From Tethya wilhelma (lineage: Eukaryota > Porifera > Demospongiae > Tethyida > Tethyidae), in assembly GCA_964030475.1 (NCBI GenBank), contig CAXIPT010000001.1, forward strand, positions 2,827,075 through 2,891,074: 64,000 nucleotides of DNA, given 5' to 3'. The notes under the pieces were generated by a model. That model worked only from the letters and a program-made list of their open reading frames with translations. It was not told the DNA's origin and did not search any database. Positions within the stretch are counted from its first letter, which is position 1; every line of letters starts with the position of its first letter. The position numbers and the translations under genes were made by a program. Below, in pieces: positions 43,726-53,286 of this stretch.

Positions 43726-44389
43726 GACATCCATTATGACTATTATTGTGAGTGCCTCATCAGGAAAAGCACTCTTCATTAGTCACTTGAATTAATGGTA
43801 CAAATTACTTGACATCCCATTTTAGACACTGTCAAACAGGCAACACCCAACACCCAACATCCGGCTTTAAGGTCAAATAATATTATCTGAACTAATGCAA
43901 CAATAATTGATAGTATCAACTTAATGGAAACTCTTACATGAACGTAACATGAATCCTTCCCAACCATTAGTACAAATTATACTGCACGCTATAGCATGGA
44001 AATTTCCTGTTTGACAATGCATGCGATACACTTGCAATTATTACGTAAAAAAATGAATGGCACTGAATGGATTTATATTAGCATGGAAATTTAGGGCTAG
44101 CCATGGAGGCCTGGTATAATGAGAAATTTCATACAATCTCATAATAATAATAATGTAACATTCAAACTCACACTTACAAACACAAATTAAATTCAAGATA
44201 CCTAGCATATAATATTATAATAGTACAACATTGTCTGAACCAATGAAGAGTTATAAAGAATGGCTACTGAAGTACAGATGTGCATTTTGAACAGCTTGTG
44301 TCAAATAGTTAGATTCATCAAGATCTTTCCTAGGAGAGTTTGAAGTTCCTAAATGTTTGATCTTTAATCTTTTCAATGTTTCAATCAAA

Positions 44390-44740
44390 TGTCGAATGTT
44401 GCATGTCGCATGTCGCATCATTCGCATGTCACATGTTGAATGTCGAATGTCGCATGTTGCATGCATGTCGCATGTCACAGCATAGAGGTTACGTAGTGTA
44501 TAATATCTATGGTCACAGGTTGAATGTCGCACATCACATGTCGCATGTCAAATGTTGCATGTTGCATGTTGAATGTCACATGTTGAATGTGGTATGTCGC
44601 ATGTCGCATGTTGAATGTTGCATGTTGAATGTCACATGTTGAATGTCGCATGTCGCATGTCGCATATTGAATGTCGAATGTCAATGTAGAATGCCGCATG
44701 TCAAATGTCGAATGTTGAATGTTGAATGTTGCATCTCGCC
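44390..44740. repeat. Degenerate heptanucleotide satellite (ATGTYGM)
   Basis: About 45 consecutive 7-bp units (atgtcgc, atgttga, atgttgc, atgtcac and so on) with two variable positions. A unit of 7 cycles through all frames, which gives the spurious His/Met/Cys-rich ORFs here. A few more units appear near 44845-44880. Confidence 0.9.
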
Positions 44741-45266
44741 TCATGGGTTATGAATCAAACCAACTTTTTTCCCTTTGATTTTACCCAAAAGATAGCATTG
44801 CAAATCTTTACAATAATTATCATTTGAAAGCTCATTTTTATGCTGTCGAATGTCAAGTGTCGAATGCTCAATGTTCAATGTTAATCTTTAATCTTAAGTT
44901 TAATCTTTTAGTTTTCATCTTTAATTTAAAGTGACCATAGATGATGAGTACAAGAGCACATCCTATCACAGACAGAGAGCAACCAATGTATGTTAGAAAG
45001 AGGAAATTTTTAGGATATATAGGAAAAAATGATGCGATTTATGATAGTTGTGATGTTGTACAGGAAAAGATTAAAAGATTGATGTGCAGAGAAAAATTAA
45101 AAGATTGATGTGAGCCTCAGAGGAAAAAGATTATGTGTGCTCCATTTTCAAGCAATAATTGCACCACCTGAAAATCACCAAACAGGAAATAATTTATATT
45201 ACTGGCATTGCAAATTCACCAACTTTATATAACAGCATTTGCAACAACAGTAATTGTACCACTCAC

Positions 45267-48200
45267 GTCTCTGTGGTTGTACTGGCAAGCTAGATGCAGA
45301 GAAGTATGGTAGTTGTGCTTCGTCTGGGCATTGATTAGAGCTCCATGTCTTAGGAGCAACTCGACTGTCTTCACTTGCCCTAGCAGGGCTGCTTTATGCA
45401 ATGGAGTATGACCTGTTGAGTCACAGCTGTTCACTGAGAGGGTGTCTAGAATGGAACTCTGAGGAGAAATAAGAGTCAAGATTTGATAGCAAAAAAGTTG
45501 GTAAAGGAGTTGTGGCTATATATAGATTATTTCAAGACTCTCTATCACACACTCAGACACACATTTTGAACTGATTCTCACCATACTAAGTCAAATTGAA
45601 TTCTAACTCACATAACCTCTCACCTATCATAGGATTTATCAATGCCCTTAACTTTTCATCCCTCTTTGGAGCAACAGGGCTGGACTTGGTTTGTGGGATG
45701 TGTGGTGGTGGAGGTGGTGGATTCCGATCTTGCAACACTTCATAAGACTGATCAAACAAGTGAAATGGTTCCCTAGCAACACTAGTACTGTTCACAGTTT
45801 TCTCTCTCTTTTTCTCTCCGTCCTGTGTAGGAACATGGTAGCTTACAATAAGCAGTATTGCTGCAGCATCCATATGGCCATTGCTACAAGTGAAGTGAAG
45901 TGGTCCTATTTTTACCTTTCTCAGTTTTGAACACCGGTCACATTGGCACAAAGGATGGCAGCAGAGTTCATCTTGAATGACAGATGGACTCCTGTCTTCT
46001 TCCCAACCAAACAAATACTTCACCTGTAGCTAACACCATCATACCAAGACAGCAATGAGTCTTTTTCTCTCCATTAAGTATTATAAGAACAACTTACATA
46101 GTTGATATCACCATCCTTAATTGCTCTAACGACTAATTCAGAAACAAAGATTTAAATGTTGTGTGTCTACATTTTCACAAACATGCATTCACCTGTCTGA
46201 CACACTATATGAGTTAATATAATAGACCCAACGCTGCATGTAATAATGCACATGTGTTGCCATGGTTATCAGGACCATTGATAATGCTACTATCTCCCAA
46301 CATTTGAACAATAAAAGCTATTGTATACATGTTTGGTACACACAAAATTAAATGTTAGCCAGCAAAAGAAGGATATGTAAAGCAATTGTGACACAAGTTT
46401 CTTAGAAGCAAAATGTACAATGAGTGAGGTCAGCATTGTTCAGAGATAATGACAGACAACCACAAACACATGCCCATGAGGCAAACATGCACGGAAAGGG
46501 GGAATAACTGATAATGTTTTTGTAAAGTAACCAGACTATACAGTTTCAACAACAGCTCTGGGTGGAGCTTGAGAGAGAATTGAATGTTGAGTATTCTTCT
46601 GATTTTTCTGTGATGATTTGGATGGTACTTTTTTACGATTCATTATGCCACACAGTCCCAGATACAACTTCAGGGTTTTGATTGAAAAGAGGAAGGCAAT
46701 AAAGATAACAAATCCTTGACTGCTGTTTAAAGCAATGAAGATATACCAGCTCCAAGTAGTTCCCACTAGCAAGGCAATAAATCCAAATGCCCACATCAAT
46801 CCTGTCACTGCAAACACAGCAAAGTTCACACGGACATAAGAAACATTTCCTTTGTTCAGTTTTGACTGAGACCTCGAGCCTTTACAGAGAAGAATAGTAA
46901 TGAAGAAAAACAGAACACCATTGAACACAACTGTCACAATCAATGGAACCAAAAATGCAACAATGATTGATTCAGAATGATTCATCCAACACCTTCCCAC
47001 CCTTCCATCCTCCAGTACTCCATAAAGGACCAGTCCATCAGCAGTGTAGTTTACAATAATGCAGATGAGAGTTACTGCTAGTGGTACACTCCACCCTATG
47101 AGCAAGTAAACTAGTAAGATGTTCTGTTTGAGTTTGTCTGAATCAAGGATGAGTTTCCTGGCACGATCAAATGTTCTGGCCATTTCAAAACACATGACAC
47201 TCATCCAAGTGAATTGAGCAAGGTATATGTAATGGAGGAGAATGGCTACTGAAGTGCACAGATGTGCATTTCGAACAGCTTGTGTCAAAGGACCACCAGC
47301 AAGAATGAAGATGTTACTCATTAAAATAGTTGTAGCAAGATTCATCAAGATCTTTCCTGGTAGAGTTCGAAGTTCCTTAAAGAGACCATAGGTGATGAGT
47401 ACAAGAGCACATCCTATCACAGACAGAGAGCAACCAATGTATGTTAGATAGAGGAAACCTTCTGGATAGGAAAAAATGATTCGATTCTTTATTATAACAG
47501 TTGTGACATTGTCAGGACAAACCAGAGGTCTTCCAAGATCATCATAATGTGCAATATCATATACTCCATCTCCCAGTAAAATGGAGTCATTACCAAGGTC
47601 AGTGTACTCATCATCATCCAGTGCTACTAGGGCAGTGGAACAATTCAACATTGTGAAATTGTCAAGACATATCAGAGGTCGCCCCTCACTATCATAATGA
47701 ATGACACCGTACACTGCCTCTCTATGTTGTACAGTACTGTTAGAAAGTTGTATGTACTCAGTGTCATTAAGAGGGAGTAGTTTAGTTGAACAAATAGTGA
47801 CATTACTGGAGTTGTCAACAGACATTAATCGAGGGAAATGACATGTACCTCCATTCTTGGTGAATCCTTGTGGACAGAGTGTTGGTCGACACTTGAGACC
47901 AATTAGAGCCTCTCCTTCAGGACAGTCAATTGAGAAGGTTGCTCTTTCTGAGTCAGTATTTACTGAAACTAGTCCTTCCCCCAGGTTACTGAGAGTGAAG
48001 GTGAAAGGAATTGCCTGATTTTCATTTTTTTCTTGAGAAATACTAAATATTATTGTTATAGGTTCAGGGTTAGGTTCAGGGATAGGTTCAGGGTTAGGTC
48101 CAGGAGCAAAAACTAGATCCGGATGATGCATAGCTACAGAACCAGATCCACTACCTCCTGAAATATAAGCTCCAATCTCCTCAGCAGAACCAGAGCCACT

Positions 48201-51200
48201 AACTCCAATCTCCTCAGCAGAACCGGAGCCACTAACTCCAATCTCCTCAGCAGAACCAGGGCCACTAACTCCAATCTCCTCAGCAGAACCAGAGCCACTA
48301 ACTCCAATCTCCTCAGCAGAACCAGTGCCACTAACTCCGGAGAAGTAAATAAAACCAGATCCAGATCTGACATCATTTCGAATTCTACAATTCAATATAT
48401 GAAAAATAAAGTCAGAAGTTGCCTGTTCAGTAGAAATAGGTGGTACTGTAATCTCTTCAGTAGCCATTGGTGTTGTAGTCTCTTCAGTAGTTATTGGTGC
48501 TGTAGTCTCTTCATGTAATTCAGTAGCCATTGGTGCTGTAGTCTCTTCAGTAGCCATTGATGCTGTAGTCTCTTCAGTGCTCATTGGTACTGTAGTCTCT
48601 TCAGTAGTCATTGATGCTGTAGTCTCTTCAGTGGAAATAAGTTCTGGTAAAAGTAAGTCAGGTACCTGTACTGTAGGCATGCACTCAAGGGGAATATCTC
48701 GCCGAATGTGGGGGTAAAAACATGAAGGTGAGTTCCAATTGCTTTGGCCTTCATTACACTCTACACAAGCACGATTTTGATACACAAACTGAAGAATAAG
48801 ATGACCGACAGTGGTTTCAATGAAAGAAAAAGTATGTCCATTAACTAAATCGTATGGTCCATTGACACAATCATTAACAAGCATATCATACTGTTCTTGA
48901 GAATAGAAAAATGGCTCTACCATAGCATTGAGTTCACTTCGATCAAGACAACTAGATATGTGGGGAAAACAAGATCGTGGAGGAGCTGGTATGTTGGTTG
49001 CATCTGGAGGTTGGTAGGAACATGTTTGACATTCACGTTGAAAGATATCAGGATCAGAAGAAAGGAGTTCAGAAATGCTGAGGAACGTAAGCTGGTCATA
49101 GACTCTTTGGGTGCAAACTAGATTAGGCTGCCATGCAACAATGGTGTCTACATTGTTGCAAAATGCACAGTATTCATTCCTGTACACAATTCCACTTGAA
49201 GTGTCTGTTACTGGAGGAAGCTCACGAGATCCACTTTTGCAACTTTCTTCCACAGAGAGACCTGAGGTACCAGTCTCTTCAATAAATGCTTCAGAGCAAC
49301 TGTTCACCATCCAAAATGCATCCCCTTCCACCAGAGCAAGAATACCACTGTTCACAAATACAGTTTGACAGACAAACTCCAGTCCTTCTAGAGCAGGATT
49401 TGCTGCTTGATGATTTGCAGGTGGATCTTCTTGCAATGTGAGACAGCAATCACCAAATGACTCACAATCTACATCACACTTACACACTGTTGATGCATCA
49501 CTTTCTAGATCTTGAAAGCACACAGAGCAAGTGTCATCATAAAAGATTTGACCATAGGCAAATTTGAAGCAAAAGCTAACTACTAAAACTCTGGTCAATA
49601 TCTTCATTCTTCAGCTTCTTCTCGTTGAAGATTACGCAAAGTTTTGACTAGATCGCGCACAATCAGCGCCCTGACTTGTGCGCATGCGCATCACGAGCGC
49701 GCAACCTCCCTTCATATTTAAGTGAGTACACGAGTATGCTGGGCACCTTAACATATAAATGTCCCAATTTTCTCCATGTTAACTTCACTTACAGTACACT
49801 TCTGGTGCCCCTTTTGACAAGCAAGATGCAAAGGAGTCGATCCATTGTGGTCCATGGCACTCACCAGAGCACCATGCTCCAAAAACAACTCCCCAATCAC
49901 ATTATGACCTATATTATTATACAACATGAAATTATAATATCCCTTGCAATGGACAAGCTAGAGATAAAGTGTAAACACAGACCCATTCTAGCAGCATGGT
50001 GCAGACCAGTCCTCCCATTCTCATCACGAGAATACACAGTGACTCTGTCAGAGTCATCTAATTGGCTGAAGGAGATATGAAAAGGAAAAAAATCTTTTGT
50101 GCCTCCGCATTGCGGACATACTCAACAGCAGCCTCAAAGGATGCAATGTAGTATTTATGACAACCGGCGAACATGAATAGGAGATATCAACACCTTAAAG
50201 GGTGTGTCAAAGGTGCAGCTAACAACAACATTAACACAAGCAAATGATGACAAAAAACTTTGATTTAGTAACTGATTACAGTGCAGGATACATCTGACTT
50301 TGTAGCAAAAAAAGCAATTTGTCTAGGAATCCTTGTACATTAGCATCTTTGCATACACTAGAAAGCGCCACTTTAACACTTCTCACGCACACACACTCAT
50401 GTATTCTCACACTCTCACAAAAATAGATATATGGCACTGATAAGAGCTACTCACGAGAATTCCTCCATGCCAGTGTTGGAGAAGTGAAACTTTGAGATGT
50501 AGGTGAGGTTACAGGTCCAGTTGGGAATGTCACACACGATGACAAGATAGACCAAAATTGGCAGCAGTTCATCTGCTGTCATTTGCTCTGAATTTCCCTC
50601 TAGAGGCATCTCAGTGAGTGCTGCAATGGACTTCTTGAAACAGTACAGCTTCTCCAGGGGTGTTATAAACTGGTTGAGTTGAGAAAGCATTGCCTTTGCT
50701 TTAATTGGGTATGCAGAGCCTATTGAGAATATAGCACAAAAATTAATGACAAGTTGAGGATGGAGTGCAGCTTTGTGATGACCTTTACGGTACCTACTCA
50801 CACACTCAAACCCTCAGGCCTTCCCAGCCAAATGAGAAGAAAAGGAGAGGGAATGCAGCTTAACGAAATTTGTGGTGGGGAAGGCTACAAGTACAAGAGT
50901 AGAGCTCTCACCTAAACTGTGGTCACTCTAATTAAGGTACTGAGGATAGGTGTCAGAGAGATTGCGAGTGATTTTGTTAAAAGATACATCCTACAAAAAA
51001 CAAACAAACAAAAAGCAATAAAACAAAAAACTCCCACATCATTACATGCAACAACTGATCGTGGAACCTTTTTGCAATTCTAATACCTTTTGTGCAACTA
51101 AAAAGCATACTCCTTTGAAGATTTTCTTGTGCAGGCCAGCCAACACATAAGTCTACAATGACAACATGTTGTCATACATTAGACTCAGCAGAATAGAGAC

Positions 51201-51449
51201 AAATGAACGTGCATATACCTCAATAGCTAGCTTGCAGAAATTCTTTTGAGTAGCAGGGGGGGGGGGGAAATTAACATCAATAGTCTATCATCACACTTTA
51301 TCATGCAAATTCACTTAGAAGCCAAGTTTGCTTTCTTTCTTTTGGGAGGGAGGGCACTATACATTGTAAATAAATAACCATACCAGTTTAAAGACCTCTT
51401 TTACTGCACGAGTATAGACGGCTAAAGCAGTGTCACGCTCACACATGCT
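45267..51449 (-). pseudogene. ANKRD27: ANKRD27 (VARP) partial duplicate, degenerate
   Basis: This copy has recognisable exons at 51449-51399 and 51815-51765 (two versions), 51269-51221, 51153-51088, 50991-50919, 50717-50457 (VPS9), about 50071-49990, about 49910-49790, 46023-45624 and 45458-45267 (ankyrin). It carries lesions. The exon at 50919-50991 reads into a TAG. The VPS9 exon has a 4-base insertion compared with the intact copy, shifting frame. The exon near 51260 has lost its 5' half to a poly-G tract. Acceptors near 51450 are altered. Downstream ankyrin exons (SRDENGRTGLHHAARMG, DHNGSTPLHLACQKGH, DSTGHTPLHKAALLGQ) and the CHPLCQCDRC motif, typical of VARP, remain open. No counterpart of the N-terminal exons exists in this copy. 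The whole second GPCR lies within it. Confidence 0.75.
46536..49607 (-). CDS. Somatomedin-B / Methuselah-like seven-transmembrane receptor 2 (intronless)
   Basis: 1,023 residues in one exon. A signal peptide (MKILTRVLVVSFCFKFAYG) is followed by the somatomedin-B-like cluster CKCDVDCESFGDCC. Its 7TM region is almost identical to receptor 1. The ectodomain differs. A mucin-like run of TEETTA.M-type repeats (about 48430-48640) is followed by about five tandem copies of a GSGSAEEIGVS unit (48134-48350) and an EPNPEP string. Ser-Gly pairs flanked by Glu are typical glycosaminoglycan attachment signals, so this receptor may be a part-time proteoglycan. Same strand as receptor 1, and embedded in the degenerate ANKRD27 duplicate. 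Confidence 0.9.
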   Translation of the reverse strand: MKILTRVLVVSFCFKFAYGQIFYDDTCSVCFQDLESDASTVCKCDVDCESFGDCCLTLQEDPPANHQAANPALEGLEFVCQTVFVNSGILALVEGDAFWMVNSCSEAFIEETGTSGLSVEESCKSGSRELPPVTDTSSGIVYRNEYCAFCNNVDTIVAWQPNLVCTQRVYDQLTFLSISELLSSDPDIFQRECQTCSYQPPDATNIPAPPRSCFPHISSCLDRSELNAMVEPFFYSQEQYDMLVNDCVNGPYDLVNGHTFSFIETTVGHLILQFVYQNRACVECNEGQSNWNSPSCFYPHIRRDIPLECMPTVQVPDLLLPELISTEETTASMTTEETTVPMSTEETTASMATEETTAPMATELHEETTAPITTEETTTPMATEEITVPPISTEQATSDFIFHILNCRIRNDVRSGSGFIYFSGVSGTGSAEEIGVSGSGSAEEIGVSGPGSAEEIGVSGSGSAEEIGVSGSGSAEEIGAYISGGSGSGSVAMHHPDLVFAPGPNPEPIPEPNPEPITIIFSISQEKNENQAIPFTFTLSNLGEGLVSVNTDSERATFSIDCPEGEALIGLKCRPTLCPQGFTKNGGTCHFPRLMSVDNSSNVTICSTKLLPLNDTEYIQLSNSTVQHREAVYGVIHYDSEGRPLICLDNFTMLNCSTALVALDDDEYTDLGNDSILLGDGVYDIAHYDDLGRPLVCPDNVTTVIIKNRIIFSYPEGFLYLTYIGCSLSVIGCALVLITYGLFKELRTLPGKILMNLATTILMSNIFILAGGPLTQAVRNAHLCTSVAILLHYIYLAQFTWMSVMCFEMARTFDRARKLILDSDKLKQNILLVYLLIGWSVPLAVTLICIIVNYTADGLVLYGVLEDGRVGRCWMNHSESIIVAFLVPLIVTVVFNGVLFFFITILLCKGSRSQSKLNKGNVSYVRVNFAVFAVTGLMWAFGFIALLVGTTWSWYIFIALNSSQGFVIFIAFLFSIKTLKLYLGLCGIMNRKKVPSKSSQKNQKNTQHSILSQAPPRAVVETV

Positions 51450-52115
51450 GGATAAATGAGTAGTCATGAACCGTGAGCTTGCTGGTGATACATAGACATT
51501 ATTTTTTTTTTTACTCTACAGCTACATCTATATATAGTTATTGCTCTTTGTGTGTGTTTGTGTATTAATTTTTGTGTTTCCCCCTTCCCTACTTGCACCT
51601 CTTGGTGGTGTACATGTATGATGAGAACAGAAAAAGATTGATGTGAGGAGAAAAAAATAAAAGATTGATGTGTGGTAAAAGATTATGTGGTAAATGAGTT
51701 ATGGCTATAAACTATTTTTAATTTTCAAGACTCTCTTAGTAAATAAATAACCATACCAGTTTAAAGACCTCTTTTACTGCACGAGTATAGACGGCTAAAG
51801 CAGTGTCACGCTCACACATGCTGGATAAATGAGTAGTCATGAACCGTGAGCTTGCTGGTGATACATAGACATTATTTTTTTTTTTACTCTACAGCTATAT
51901 ACATCTATATATAGTTATTGCTCTTTGTGTGTGTTTGTGTATTAATTTTTGTGTTTCCCCCTTCCCTACTTGCACCTCTTGGTGGTGTACATGTATGATG
52001 AGAACAGAAAAAGATTGATGTGAGGAGAAAAAAATAAAAGATTGATGTGTGGTAAAAGATTATGTGGTAAATGAGTTATGGCTATAAACTATTTTTAATT
52101 TTTAAGACTCTCTAC
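51367..52115. repeat. Direct tandem duplication, two units of about 372 bp
   Basis: The stretch beginning gtaaataaataaccataccag at 51367 starts again at 51739 and runs nearly identically through cttggtggtgtacatgtatg to gactctct near 52115. Only small indels separate the copies. Each unit holds a copy of the short ANKRD27 exon and one of the agattgatgtg repeats. Confidence 0.92.
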
Positions 52116-52386
52116 ATAACTGCTGCACTTGTGTGGGTGTTGGTGACCCTCAACTGGCAAAGAGTTTAGCATTGCAAGTAGGAGTAGCTAGTTGTGAGAG
52201 TGCATGGTTCGACTATAATCAAACTACTTTCAAAGCAATCCAGCACAATGAATATTGATGTTTATAATCTTTTTGTTAAAACAATAAATCCAAAATACCT
52301 GGTGGGTAGTACCACATTGGCTTAAACTTAAAACTTACATATTAATTTCAACTATATAAGCAAAAAAAAATCAATATAGTTCACTG
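52116..52386. other. 3' flank of the intact ANKRD27 copy
   Basis: AT-rich, with no gene visible. Presumably the 3' UTR of the upstream minus-strand gene. Confidence 0.35.
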
Positions 52387-53254
52387 TCAAAGATCTCCAA
52401 ATTCCCCACTGAACCAAGTGAGATGGTTGTCTTTGCCAGGAGCATCAGACTGAGTGTCTTCAACACTTTGTTGACTTGTTTGTTCGGCACTTTTGACAAG
52501 TGAGGGGGTTACTGAGTCCAATACAGGTGCACTACGATCATTAGTCTCAGTCTGTCGTAATAAAATGGACCTGGAATTGTTACAGTTAGTACTATATAAG
52601 TATTGTGTCGACATTAATTTTGACCATACTAAGTCAAATTGAATTCTAACTCACATAACCTCTTACCTGTCATAGGATTCAATTGCTCTCATCAATGCTC
52701 TCAACTTTTCATCCCTCTTTGGAGCAACAGGGCTGGACTTGGTTTGTGGGATGTGTGGTGGTGGAGGTGGTGGGTTCTGATCTCGCAACACTTCATAAGA
52801 CTGATCAAACAAGTGAAATGGTTCCCTAGCAACACTAGTACTGTTCACAGTTTTCTCTTTCTTTTTCTCTCCATCCTGTGTGGAACTGCTCTTGCTTGCA
52901 GAAGAGGGAGGCATACCAAAGTTGTCGTTTGGAAGGTGAGCATTTCTAGCCCGAATTGGACTGTATGATCCAATGGGTATCTCCCCATCAATGGCTTTGG
53001 CTATCACCTCCTGTACCTCCTCATCCTGCAATGAAATAAACGAGATATGTACATCCATATCAGTGATATTGAGTATTTCTTTCTTTCTATTTTACCTTGG
53101 TGAGTTCGATGGGCATCTTGCCATCGTTGTTGGTGACAGTATATTGTGCTCCGTACAGCATGAGCTCTATCACAAGTCGAGGATGGTTCCATCTTGATGC
53201 ACTGTGTAGAGGAGTGTCCCCACGGTTGTTGGTCATTGTCACATCAGCACCGTG

Positions 53255-53286
<32 letters not shown>

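Larger units (their letters stand above)
43460..45060 (-). pseudogene. Scattered decayed fragments of a third GPCR copy
   Basis: Short stretches repeat the 7TM coding sequence of the flanking receptors with deletions. 43463-43590 corresponds to the 41140-41345 part of receptor 1. 44255-44355 resembles the 41090-41230 part. 44932-45055 resembles the 41235-41345 part. Frames are broken by small indels and by the satellite arrays inserted between the pieces. It is best read as one dead tandem copy. Confidence 0.75.

Noticed and set aside
44251..44744. His/Met/Cys-rich ORFs on both strands
   Set aside because: They are produced by the 7-bp satellite, which reads open in several frames; no gene structure.
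49676..50080. Plus-strand ORF of 134 codons
   Set aside because: Antisense to the ankyrin exons of the ANKRD27 duplicate.
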